Shown: positions 44,807 through 53,614 of the stretch, in pieces
Layout: every line of letters begins with the position of its first letter
How positions within the stretch are numbered: the stretch's first letter is position 1
Origin: CAZWSX01 sp964636985
Lineage (GTDB): Bacteria > Planctomycetota > Planctomycetia > Pirellulales > Pirellulaceae
NCBI GenBank assembly: GCA_964636985.1
Contig: CAZWSX010000003.1
Location: 186,001 to 250,000 of the forward strand
Reading direction: 5' to 3'
Length of the DNA stretch: 64,000 nt
Made by a program: the position numbers and the translations under genes
The notes under the pieces: generated by a model
The model's input: the letters and a program-made list of their open reading frames with translations, nothing else
Told to the model about the DNA's origin: nothing
Databases searched by the model: none

Positions 44807-47106
44807 TACGGCCTCGTGATCGTCTCGTGAAGATTGAGTAGCACGCGGGCAACATGGGTCCAAGCGGCCAGGTCGGCGACGTCGAGTTTCTCGGGCACAG
44901 GCAGCTGCCCCACCTTGAGTAGCTTTCTGGCGGCTTCCGGATCTATCTCGTAAGCGGCTTTGTGCTTTTCATAAAGCGCGGCGATGACCTCGCGTTCGTC
45001 ATCACGCGGTGATCTTTGGAGCACTGTTTGCCACGCCCACTCGATACGTTGGTCGCGGTCGACTGGCTCAGTTGCGATTCGGATGGCCACGGCTTTGGCC
45101 GCCTCGACATAGGTCGGGTCGTTAAGCAGCACGAGGGCTTGTTGCGGAATGTTCGAGCGGGTCCGCTCGGCGCAGCACTCTTCGCGGCTGGGAGCATCGA
45201 AGGCGAGCATGCTGGGATGCAGAAACGTGCGTTGCCACCATGAATACAAGCCGCGGCGATACTGAGCCTTGCCTGAATCGGCGTTGTAGTCGCGGGCAGG
45301 GAAATTGAGATTTTCCCAGTAGCCCGCCGGTTGATAGGGTTTGACGCTTGGTCCGCCGATGGAGGGCTCGAGCAAGCCGGAGACGCGGAGCGCCTGGTCG
45401 CGAATCAGTTCGGCATCGAGACGGAAGGGACTTTGGCGGGCGAGTTCACGGTTGGCTGGATCGACCGCCGCCAAGTCGGCGATGGCGTTGGAACTTTGTC
45501 GATAGGTGTCGCTCACCACGATCGTCTTGACCAAGTGCTTGACGTTCCAGCCGCTGTCGACGAATTCGCATGCCAGCCAGTCGAGCAAATCTACATTCGC
45601 GGGGGTCTCGCCTTGGGCACCCAGATCATCGAGGACCTTGCTTAGCCCTGTCCCGAAAAACTGCTTCCACAAGCGGTTAGTGACCGTACGGGCCGTAAGA
45701 GGGTTCTCCTTGGAGACAAGCCACTTCGCCAAATCGAGCCGCGTTAGTTTTCGCCCTGCGAAACCCTCTTGCGGCAGATAGTGGGGCAGGGCGGCCTCGA
45801 CGACGGGGCCGCTTTCGTCCATCCAATTGCCGCGCGGCAGGATGCGAACAGTACGAAGTTTCTCGTTGCTCGCACTCACCAGGCAAGCTGGCAGACTGTC
45901 GTGGAACTGTTTGCGTTCTTTTTCGAGATTCGCCCGCTGCTCGCTGCCGCTTTCAGCACTCGCAATTGCGGCGTCGAGTTCACTTAATCGCTGCTTCGCT
46001 TCGTCGGAGACAAGAGGCATACCGCGCTCGCGCGCGCCGACGCTGGCCTCCTGAATGTCAGCAAAGAAGGCTCCCAGCGAGTAGAAATCTCGCTGCGTGA
46101 AGGGATCGAACTTGTGATCGTGGCATTGGGCACAACCGGTCGTTTGCCCCAGCCATGCCGCGCCGATGGCGCGGACCCGGTCGGTGAGCATCCGGGATTC
46201 GTAGTCTTTCGGTTGCGCGCCACCTTCTTCTGTCGAGAGGAGCAAGCGATTGAAGGCCGAGCCTATCCGCGACTCTTGGTTAGCGTCGGGCAGCAAGTCG
46301 CCGGCAATCTGTTCCAGCGTGAAACGATCGAACGGTTTGTTTTGGTTGAAACTCGCGATCACCCAATCGCGATACGGCCAGATGTTGCGCGGATTGTCGC
46401 TGTGGTAACCGATGGTGTCGGCGAAGCGGACAACGTCGAGCCACCCGATGGCCATTCGCTCGCCGTAGTGCGGACTGGCGAGCAAGCGATCGATAACCTT
46501 TTCGTACGCATCTGGCGACTTGTCATTCGCAAACGCGGCGACTTCGTCCGGTGATGGAGGCAGGCCGACTAGATCAAACGACAATCGCCGCAGCAACATT
46601 CGCCGGTCGGCTTCGGGAGATGGCTTCAGGCCGAGCTTCGCAAGGCGTTTGCGCACCAGAAAATCAATACCGTTTTCACCTTGCGGAATGGCCGCACGTT
46701 GCGGCGGCTCATACGCCCAGTGCTTTTGGTACCTGGCTCCTTGCGCAATCCACTTTCGCAGCACTTCGCGCTGAGCTTGCGAGAGGTCTTTCTTCGCCTC
46801 CGGAGGGGGCATTCGTTCATCGGGCTTCTCGCTCAGAATTCGCGCGACCAACCCACTTTTGTCGGCGTCGCCTGGAACGATCGCACCAGCGGCGATGGCA
46901 TCGTCGCGAACGTCCAATCGCAAATCGGCCTTCCGATTGGCGGCATCGGGGCCGTGACAGGCAAAGCAGTGGTCGGCCAGGATCGGCCGAACATCGCGGT
47001 TGAACTGGAGTTCGGCAGTCGGATCCTCAGCGCGGGCCCACCCCGCCAACGAGAAACAAACCGTGATCCAAGCGATCGTCGCCAGATTGTCTCTCTGGAA
47101 TCGCAT
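44806..47106 (-). CDS. PSD1-family haem c/DUF1549/DUF1553 secreted protein
   Basis: 766 residues. A signal peptide (LATIAWITVCFSLAGWARAED) is followed by PSCyt1 with the haem motif CFACH at 47-51 and the diagnostic FNRDVRPILADHCFACHGPD. DUF1549 shows RRLSFDLVGLPPSPDEVAAF and YGERMAIGWLDVVRFADT, with CAQCHDHKFDPFTQRDFY. DUF1553 shows LAKWLVSKENPLTARTVTNRLW and LDDLGAQGETPANVDLLDWL. It is first in a two-gene operon with the DUF1501 gene. The order PSD1 then DUF1501 is the same in both operons of this window. Confidence 0.93.
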   Translation of the reverse strand: MRFQRDNLATIAWITVCFSLAGWARAEDPTAELQFNRDVRPILADHCFACHGPDAANRKADLRLDVRDDAIAAGAIVPGDADKSGLVARILSEKPDERMPPPEAKKDLSQAQREVLRKWIAQGARYQKHWAYEPPQRAAIPQGENGIDFLVRKRLAKLGLKPSPEADRRMLLRRLSFDLVGLPPSPDEVAAFANDKSPDAYEKVIDRLLASPHYGERMAIGWLDVVRFADTIGYHSDNPRNIWPYRDWVIASFNQNKPFDRFTLEQIAGDLLPDANQESRIGSAFNRLLLSTEEGGAQPKDYESRMLTDRVRAIGAAWLGQTTGCAQCHDHKFDPFTQRDFYSLGAFFADIQEASVGARERGMPLVSDEAKQRLSELDAAIASAESGSEQRANLEKERKQFHDSLPACLVSASNEKLRTVRILPRGNWMDESGPVVEAALPHYLPQEGFAGRKLTRLDLAKWLVSKENPLTARTVTNRLWKQFFGTGLSKVLDDLGAQGETPANVDLLDWLACEFVDSGWNVKHLVKTIVVSDTYRQSSNAIADLAAVDPANRELARQSPFRLDAELIRDQALRVSGLLEPSIGGPSVKPYQPAGYWENLNFPARDYNADSGKAQYRRGLYSWWQRTFLHPSMLAFDAPSREECCAERTRSNIPQQALVLLNDPTYVEAAKAVAIRIATEPVDRDQRIEWAWQTVLQRSPRDDEREVIAALYEKHKAAYEIDPEAARKLLKVGQLPVPEKLDVADLAAWTHVARVLLNLHETITRP

Positions 47107-47293
47107 GCTGCGGCCAATCCGAGAAGAGGATTGAGGTGGGAGGCGTTCCTACGGCAGCTCGCGCCAGAAAGCCGGCGTGCAGCCACGGGAGCCGTCTTAC
47201 AGGATACCCGGAGCAACGCCCCAGTGGCGCTGCGATTGGCAGAAATAGGCCTTTGCCCGCCCGGCGAAACGGACCTAGTCCCGCTTCAGGTGT

Positions 47294-48817
47294 CTAATCC
47301 CTTTTTAGGCGATAGTCGTCGTCTTCGCCGGCGTCTTCCATGCCGTCGAGATCGACGAATTCGTTGAAGTCGAGGCCCCCTTCCATCTCCTCGTCGTGCA
47401 GGACATTGGTGCGATCGTCGTCGATCTCACCACTTGGCAGGACATTCGACTCGGCAGCTTCGTCCGTCTGAATGTCTCCTTCGCGAGGCCGGAAGCGATT
47501 GTCGCTCCGCGAGCGGCGTTTCAGATAGAGCTTGATCGGCACTTCGCCAAAGCTGAGTTGATCGCGGAACACACCCAGCAGGTAACGGCGATACGTCGCG
47601 TTGAAGGCGTTGGGCTCGTTACAGAACAGGACGATTGTCGGCGGCTGATTACTCACCTGTGCGGCGTAGTAGATCTTCGGCGTGAGTTGGCCGTGCATAT
47701 GCGGCGGGTGATGGGCAATCGCCGCACGGACCAGCCGGTTAAGTTCGCCCGTGCCGATACGGTCGAGCGATTGTTTGAACAGCATCTGCGCGTGGTTGAG
47801 CAACGCCTTCACGTTCTTGCCTGTCTGGCCAGTGATGAAGGCGATCGGCACGTGCCACATCGTTTTAAACGTGTCGCGCAGGTAACGGACCCAGCGGTCG
47901 GTGGGCATCGTTCCGTGAACCTGGTCCCACTTGTTCACCACAAAAACACACGGCTTGAAGTTGTCCGAGATGTATTTGCAGAGGGTCTTGTCGACCTTGC
48001 TGATCTGCTGCGTGGCGTCGAAGAACAAAAAGACGACGTCCGCCCGGCGAACGCTTCGCTGTGCCCGGTGGGTGCTATAGAAATCGATATCGGTGCGGAC
48101 CGACTTCATCCGCTTGAGGCCAGGCGTATCGATGGCGATGAATGTTTTGCCGTCGAGCTCGAATCGCACGTCGACGCTGTCGCGAGTGGTGCCGGCCACT
48201 TCGCTCACGATCATCCGTTCGGCCTGGGCCAGCGTGTTGACGAACGTGCTCTTGCCGACGTTGCGGCGGCCGACGATGGCGACCTTCATCACCGGATCGG
48301 TCGGCGCGGCGTCTTGCTGTTTGGGAAGCCGCTCCATGATCGCGTCGAGCAAATCTTGCCGGCCACGATCTTCCTTGGCCGAGACTTTTACCAGCCGCCC
48401 ACGGCCGAGCTTGTAGAACTCGTCGGCCATCGTCTCCTGGTTGGGATGGTCGGTCTTGTTGGCGACCAGGATCACCGGCGTATCGATGTATCGCAGCCGC
48501 TTCACTACTTCCTGATCGAGCGGGACGATGCCGGTCTTAGTATCGACGACGAACAAGATCACCGCGGCCGTCTCGATGGCGGCTTCGATTTGCTCTTCGA
48601 TTTCGTGAGTGAGATTGTCGACGTCGTTGCCGCCGATTCCGCCGGTGTCGACCAGTTCGAAAAACCGCTCATCCTCGTCCATCAAGAACGTCACGCGATC
48701 GCGCGTAACACCAGCAACGTCGTCGACGATCGACAGACGCCGACGAGCCAGCCAATTGAAGAGGCTCGATTTGCCCACATTGGGGCGGCCGACAATAACT
48801 ACCTGGGGGACGGGCAT
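47294..48817 (-). CDS. der: Ribosome-assembly GTPase Der (EngA)
   Basis: 507 residues from ATG 48817; upstream in-frame sequence is not Der-like. Two tandem GTPase domains carry G1 motifs GRPNVGKSS and GRRNVGKST, G3 DTGG and DTPG, and G4 NKTD and NKWD. A KH-like domain (about 350-430) follows, with HPPHMHGQLTPKIYYAAQVSNQPP cut here in two recognisable parts, HPPHMHG and KIYYAAQ. A ~75-residue acidic tail rich in Asp and Glu is longer than in E. coli. Der acts in 50S subunit maturation and is usually essential. Confidence 0.97.
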   Translation of the reverse strand: MPVPQVVIVGRPNVGKSSLFNWLARRRLSIVDDVAGVTRDRVTFLMDEDERFFELVDTGGIGGNDVDNLTHEIEEQIEAAIETAAVILFVVDTKTGIVPLDQEVVKRLRYIDTPVILVANKTDHPNQETMADEFYKLGRGRLVKVSAKEDRGRQDLLDAIMERLPKQQDAAPTDPVMKVAIVGRRNVGKSTFVNTLAQAERMIVSEVAGTTRDSVDVRFELDGKTFIAIDTPGLKRMKSVRTDIDFYSTHRAQRSVRRADVVFLFFDATQQISKVDKTLCKYISDNFKPCVFVVNKWDQVHGTMPTDRWVRYLRDTFKTMWHVPIAFITGQTGKNVKALLNHAQMLFKQSLDRIGTGELNRLVRAAIAHHPPHMHGQLTPKIYYAAQVSNQPPTIVLFCNEPNAFNATYRRYLLGVFRDQLSFGEVPIKLYLKRRSRSDNRFRPREGDIQTDEAAESNVLPSGEIDDDRTNVLHDEEMEGGLDFNEFVDLDGMEDAGEDDDYRLKRD

Positions 48818-49041
48818 AACAGGAGGGCAATCCGGCCGCGTGGAATACGACCGAAACAAGAGGAGTTGGGGTAACATGTGTATTGTATTTGCCTCACTGC
48901 CAATGGGCAGGGGCAGCAGGAAAATCGCGAACCACGCCGGGAAGACAGGCGTACGACTTAACGACGTTATTGCGCCGACATCGAGCAAGATTCTCCCGTT
49001 CGCACTCGCCGCCAGAGAAATTCTTTTCCAAAAATACTTCC

Positions 49042-49725
49042 ATGCTTTCGCTTGAACACGTCAAAAAGACCTACCGCCAACCCAATGGCGAGCCGCTGCC
49101 GATTCTCGACATCCCTCATTTTTCGCTGAAAGAGGGAGAGCAACTCGTCCTGTTAGGAAGGAGCGGTGGCGGTAAGACGACACTTTTGCATGTGATCGCG
49201 GGAATTAGCGCGGTCGATTCTGGAGCAATCTGGTTCGACAAGACGGACATTTGCCAACTCCGCGAACATGGAAGAGATCGTTTCCGCGCGCTTAAGATCG
49301 GGTACGTCTTTCAGACGTTTAATCTTCTGCCCGGTTTCAGCGCACTCGAAAACGTCACCCTCGGCATGACTTTGGCGCGAGGAGCGGCCAATACAGCGCG
49401 AGCCAAGAAGCTGCTTGAACGGGTCGGACTTTCGCATCGTCTCCACCACAAACCGACTTCGATGAGCGTCGGCGAGCAGCAGCGGGTGGCGGTCGCGCGG
49501 GCGCTGGGTAACAAACCCCGGTTGGTCCTGGCCGACGAACCCACCGCCAACATCGACCCGCGCAATCAGCAAAAGATTCTCGACCTGATCCGCGAAACGT
49601 GCCGCGAGGAGAACATCGCCCTCATTCTGGTTACTCACTCGATGGAAGTGGCCAAGCAGTTCGACCGGGTCGTGCAACTGACCGAGATCAACAAGGCGGC
49701 GCAGGACATGCCGATCGAAGCGTGA
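49042..49725 (+). CDS. ABC transporter ATP-binding protein, LolD/MacB type
   Basis: 228 residues from ATG 49042. Walker A is GRSGGGKTT (39-47), the Q-loop is YVFQTFNLLPGFSALENV, the signature is SVGEQQRVAVARAL (SVGEQ instead of the usual LSGGQ), and Walker B is LVLADEPTANID, followed by the H-loop THSME. The short length and the NLLPGFSALENV segment place it in the LolD/MacB/FtsE group that drives FtsX-like permeases. No permease is adjacent. Substrate could be lipoprotein, peptide or lipid. Confidence 0.9.
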   Translation: MLSLEHVKKTYRQPNGEPLPILDIPHFSLKEGEQLVLLGRSGGGKTTLLHVIAGISAVDSGAIWFDKTDICQLREHGRDRFRALKIGYVFQTFNLLPGFSALENVTLGMTLARGAANTARAKKLLERVGLSHRLHHKPTSMSVGEQQRVAVARALGNKPRLVLADEPTANIDPRNQQKILDLIRETCREENIALILVTHSMEVAKQFDRVVQLTEINKAAQDMPIEA

Positions 49726-49815
49726 TTCAGGCTTCAGGAATGGAAACTTGCGACAACGGAGTATTTCGACGTTCTAAGCAACAATTAAAATGGGGCGAAG
49801 TAGCGCCGCCGCTCT

Positions 49816-50745
49816 CTATCGGATGGTGTTCCGTCGCTCGCCAGCGGCAATTTGCTCTGGCGCTTTTTGGCCGTCCTGCCACTGGGTTTGCAGGTCGTGA
49901 GCGGGTCGATAGTCGGGATACATGACTAACGCCCGTTCGAGCGTGGCTTGGGCGCTGGCAGCGTCGCCTGAAACTTGATAGGCATCGGCGAGTTCGCACA
50001 GCCACTCTGGATCGGGCGAGTCCCCTTGGGTCGCCAACAGGAATTGCTCGATCGATCGCTCTTGGCGTCCTAGAGCATTGAGGGCCAGGCCTTGCAGCCC
50101 GTAGATCTCCGCCGGCACTTCGCCTGGTGGATATTGCTCGCAGAGTGCTTCGAGTGTCGCCAATGCGCGGTGCGGGCGATTTTGCCTGCGATAGACTTCG
50201 GCAACCGCCTTTTGAATTTCGGGCTGCTGCTTTTCGTACGAGAGCGAGCGATGGTAGTCGGCCAGTGCTCCTTCCCACTCGCCGCGCTGGCAGTGAACTT
50301 TGCCGCACAATGCCCACGCGGACGAAAGTCGCGGGCTGCGGGCAATCGCGGCCTCGGCGCACCGCTGCGCATCTTGGGTGTTCCCCTGCTCCAGATACCA
50401 CTCGCCCAGCTGGACGATCCGCTGCGGATCGCCTGAGGAGAGCTTCACAGCGTGCTCGAGCTGCTGGACTGCTTCGTTGCGGGCACCGCGATTCCACAGG
50501 CTTTCGGCGTAGCAGTGGCGGGCACGTTCGTCGGTGGGACAAGCTTTCACGGCATTGGCAAAGATTTTTTCAGCGTCCGACGATCGCCCTTGCTCGGCTG
50601 CTTCCATTCCCTGCAATGAAAGCTGGCGGGCTTGAATGACGCTCTGGTCGGCGGAATGAGGTCGGAAGCGGCAGCACCCCACCGAGACGACGGGTAGCGT
50701 AAGAACGACCGTCCCCAGCGCGCGAGATTGCATCCAGCAGCGCAT
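49816..50745 (-). CDS. TPR-repeat protein, probably exported
   Basis: 309 residues from ATG 50745, which places a hydrophobic N-terminus (ALGTVVLTLPVVSVGCC) that may be a signal peptide or a weak lipobox. The rest is about seven tetratricopeptide repeats, for example AEQGRSSDAEKIFANAVKA, YLEQGNTQDAQRCAEAAIA and GDAASAQATLERALVMYPD. TPRs mediate protein-protein contacts. No enzyme domain is present and neighbours give no clue to partners. Confidence 0.8.
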   Translation of the reverse strand: MRCWMQSRALGTVVLTLPVVSVGCCRFRPHSADQSVIQARQLSLQGMEAAEQGRSSDAEKIFANAVKACPTDERARHCYAESLWNRGARNEAVQQLEHAVKLSSGDPQRIVQLGEWYLEQGNTQDAQRCAEAAIARSPRLSSAWALCGKVHCQRGEWEGALADYHRSLSYEKQQPEIQKAVAEVYRRQNRPHRALATLEALCEQYPPGEVPAEIYGLQGLALNALGRQERSIEQFLLATQGDSPDPEWLCELADAYQVSGDAASAQATLERALVMYPDYRPAHDLQTQWQDGQKAPEQIAAGERRNTIR

Positions 50746-51153
50746 CAAGGCCCAAATGCGTAACGAGGTCGACGTCCTTGCCGACATGCTAGCGGAGGTT
50801 CCGCGAAGGATAGGAGGAGCGAGCTTTCAAATTCGTCGGCCAGCTTGGTCAACCGGAGCGAGAGAATTGGGACATATTGCCAGCCGAAGCTCGTATAGAA
50901 GATCGCCGCGCCAACGTCAATGTCGGCCTGATCGAAAGAATCGGCACGACCGGCCTCGTTGGTAAGTCTTCCAGGATGCCTTGGAGGGATCGGATCGTTT
51001 TTTTGGTTGCCTTCCCATTCCGGATTGCGGAATCCTTCTTGAAAACTCCACGTCTTACCTCAGAGATTTGACGTAAGCTTTCGAAAATCGTCGCGATGTA
51101 TCCCTAACGGGGACTCGTTGTCGATATCGCTGGGAAGGTAATAGGACCGGGAT
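50746..51153. other. Intergenic region, 408 nt
   Basis: It separates divergent genes (TPR minus, CBS plus) and must hold both promoters. No coding potential or clear repeats are seen. Confidence 0.4.
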
Positions 51154-51630
51154 ATGACATGCCGTAAGCCGAATGACATCTCCGAGAAGCGCAACCGCGT
51201 GAACCGCATCGTTTCGCAAAACGAAACGGGTTCGCGTGTTTGCGACGTAATGACGCCCAATCCTCTTACGGTCGATCGGCATGTTCCCGTTGCCGAATTG
51301 CTGAGCCTTTTCGAGCGCTACGAGATCGAACACCTGCTGGTGGTCGAAGACGGCCAACTCGCGGGAATGCTGCGAGACCGCGATATTGCCCGCGTTTTCA
51401 CGGCCGAAGATCGCGACGCCGCCGCGTTTCGACAATTGCGAGCGGTCGACCTGATGGGTACCGACCCGGCTCGCATCGGACCGACGGCCGACCTGGCGAC
51501 TGCGGCACGAACGATGGTGGAGAACGGCGTTCACTGCTTGCCTGTGACGGATGAAGGCCGGCCGATCGGCGTGATCACGACGACCGACTTGCTGTTGGCA
51601 CTGGAAAGCCTGGTCGCCTGCGTCAACTAG
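51154..51630 (+). CDS. CBS-domain pair protein
   Basis: 158 residues consisting almost entirely of two CBS motifs. The first runs VCDVMTPNPLTVDRHVPVAELL to GMLRDRDIARVF; the second runs AVDLMGTDPARIGPTADLATAAR to GVITTTDLLLAL. Such Bateman modules bind adenosyl ligands (AMP, ATP, SAM) and signal energy state. A stand-alone protein must act on partners. An N-terminal basic stretch of 25 residues precedes the first motif. GGACC upstream is a weak ribosome-binding site. Confidence 0.9.
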   Translation: MTCRKPNDISEKRNRVNRIVSQNETGSRVCDVMTPNPLTVDRHVPVAELLSLFERYEIEHLLVVEDGQLAGMLRDRDIARVFTAEDRDAAAFRQLRAVDLMGTDPARIGPTADLATAARTMVENGVHCLPVTDEGRPIGVITTTDLLLALESLVACVN

Positions 51631-51817
51631 CTGCGAACGACACTCGGCGCAAACTTACCGGGTCGTAACGGCTGAATCATTCTGAATTGCAATTCTGGCC
51701 GCGCTATCGGCCTATCCGGCGCTGGCGGACGTTTCGTCGTCCCATTGGACGGCTCCGCTCAACCGCGACGATGTAGGGAATACTCGTCGATTCGCCGGGC
51801 TCAATGGAGTCTTTGCC

Positions 51818-52111
51818 ATGGAATGGAACCGCTCTCGCTTCTTCATGATCGGACTGTTGTTGCTGCTGTTTGGCGTGCACTTTCGGTGCGTCAATGCGAT
51901 CGTGCTGAACAAGCACACTACGCAATTCCTAGCGGAACGTATGGAGCAAATGGGCGACGACCTCGCGAGCACGAAGCCGTCGAACTGGCTGGCTTCGCAG
52001 GGTCCCATCGCCAACAAAACGATCACGCCGCCCACCTTCCTCGGTTGGTCGCTCCTCTCGGTAGGAAGCGTGATCACGCTCCACGCGCTCGTGATGCGGA
52101 AGCAGGCCTAG
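51818..52111 (+). CDS. Small membrane protein of unknown function
   Basis: 97 residues. ATG 51818 lies 8 nt after GGAG. There are two hydrophobic helices: RFFMIGLLLLLFGVHFRCVNAIVL at about 7-30 (described here only as boundaries) and about 75-91 (LGWSLLSVGSVITLHAL). The polar loop between them contains LNKHTTQFLAERM. The family is not recognised. The good ribosome-binding site and membrane pattern make it a likely real gene. Confidence 0.7.
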   Translation: MEWNRSRFFMIGLLLLLFGVHFRCVNAIVLNKHTTQFLAERMEQMGDDLASTKPSNWLASQGPIANKTITPPTFLGWSLLSVGSVITLHALVMRKQA

Positions 52112-52142
52112 ATGCGCAAGCAGGCAGGAGTAGTAGCCGCGA

Positions 52143-52523
52143 TCACTCGTGGTCAGGTAGCGCCGATTTGACGCTGCTGGGAAAGACAACAGCAAATTGC
52201 CGATCGCCGTGCTCGCGCCAATGCTGCACGACCGAGCGGAGAATCGCCAAATAGATCCCGCGGCTCTCCCCATTGCCAAAGGGGAGGTCTTCGTGAACGA
52301 CCGCGACGGCCTCACCCTGAGGCAACCACGAGAGATCGCGGAGCGAATCCTCTAAGGCGTCCCAGTTTCCGCCAAACCATCCCGGCAACTGCAGCCGCTG
52401 GGCGAGGGCTTTGAAGAGGATCCGCTTGCTGCGAATCCCCTTCGGTAATCGGACGATCCGCGTTTTTGCGGCCGAGTAAGAGGCTGGAACGCCGGCAAAT
52501 TGGAAGTCGCTAAGCGAGGCCAT
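52143..52523 (-). CDS. Barstar-family protein
   Basis: 126 residues. LPGWFGGNWDALEDSLRDLS at 47-66 is the barstar (barnase inhibitor) signature, including the helix and Asp residues that plug an RNase active site. Barstar normally neutralises a secreted ribonuclease made by the same cell. No barnase-like gene is present in the window, so this is an orphan immunity-type gene or a domesticated regulator. Confidence 0.88.
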   Translation of the reverse strand: MASLSDFQFAGVPASYSAAKTRIVRLPKGIRSKRILFKALAQRLQLPGWFGGNWDALEDSLRDLSWLPQGEAVAVVHEDLPFGNGESRGIYLAILRSVVQHWREHGDRQFAVVFPSSVKSALPDHE

Positions 52524-52713
52524 AATCTCACATCTCTGGCATAACTCCAGGGCAAACCGCCCCAGTGAGTGCCACCTAATCTAGCGTGGAAATGCGTCGC
52601 CGAAATGTTGGCTGTACCATTTACCGGCGGGTATCCTGATGGCTCAAGGCGCTTCTGGGTAGAAGCTTTTGGGTCCAAAAGGCCCCACGTCTCACGATCC
52701 AACGAGGTCGGCC

Positions 52714-53421
52714 ATGACAGTCGATGAAGTGATGCAAGAGTTGGAGGCCAAAGCGACTCCTTCGACCAAGAAGACTTTGCTCCGGCATGGCGCCGTCGAG
52801 CCCCTTTTCGGGGTAAAGATCGGCGACATGAAGCCGATGTTGAAAAAGCTGAAAGGCAACCAGGAGTTAGCTCTGGAGCTCTATGCCACCAAGAATTCCG
52901 ACGCCATGTACCTGGCTGGATTGATTGCCGATGGCTCCAAGATGACGAGGAAGCAAATCGATCAGTGGGCCAAGGAGGCTACCTGGCACATGATCTCCGG
53001 GTACACGGTTCCTTGGGTCGCGTCCGAGCACCCGCAAGCGATTGCCATCGCGACCAAATGGATCGATTCGAAAAAGGAACTGATTGCGACGTCAGGCTGG
53101 GCGACTTTTTCGTCGGTTGCGGCCATGGTGGCCGATGAAGAACTCCCCGTCGACACGTTCTCCGAATTGCTGGATCGTGTGGTGGCGAACATCAAGACCG
53201 CACCCAATCGCGTGCGCCAAGCGATGAACAACTATGTGATCAACATCGGGACCTACGTCCTCCCGCTTGCAGCTAAGGCGATGGCGACCGCCAAGAAGAT
53301 GGGCGTGGTGGACGTTGATGTGGGCGACACCGATTGCAAGATCCCAGAAGCGCCCAGCTACATCATTAAGAGCCGCCGCGGCCTCAAGATTGCGCCAAAG
53401 CGCAAGACCGTGCGATGTTAA
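52714..53421 (+). CDS. DNA alkylation repair-type HEAT protein (AlkD-like)
   Basis: 235 residues from ATG 52714, which follows GAGG. HEAT-like helices match the DNA alkylation repair family: VEPLFGVKIGDMKPMLKKLK, ELALELYATKNSDAMYLAG, EATWHMISGYTVPWVASEH, SGWATFSSVAAM and MNNYVINIGTY. AlkD glycosylases excise N3- and N7-alkylpurines. The catalytic Asp and aromatic residues of AlkD cannot be assigned with certainty, so a non-catalytic relative is possible. The protein has a Lys/Arg-rich C-terminus that could contact DNA. Confidence 0.82.
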   Translation: MTVDEVMQELEAKATPSTKKTLLRHGAVEPLFGVKIGDMKPMLKKLKGNQELALELYATKNSDAMYLAGLIADGSKMTRKQIDQWAKEATWHMISGYTVPWVASEHPQAIAIATKWIDSKKELIATSGWATFSSVAAMVADEELPVDTFSELLDRVVANIKTAPNRVRQAMNNYVINIGTYVLPLAAKAMATAKKMGVVDVDVGDTDCKIPEAPSYIIKSRRGLKIAPKRKTVRC

Positions 53422-53614
53422 GACGACGTTCACATTTGCCTTTGCGCTCTATTTCTTCATGAGTTGGGACCTCTCTCAAAAATCTTCCGTCGACGCCTGA
53501 ATCTGATAAAATCCTCTCTGGCTGAAGGGCAGATCAAGGCATCCATGAAACGACGTGGTTAGTCGCGTCCGCAGGTGCGTGCCAAATAAAGCGCGCGGGA
53601 ACAGGGCTCGAATA

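Noticed and set aside
52560..52580. AGTGAGTGCCACC resembling a REP head on the minus strand
   Set aside because: The GTGGCAC head is present but no hairpin follows; it could be a decayed copy but cannot be supported.
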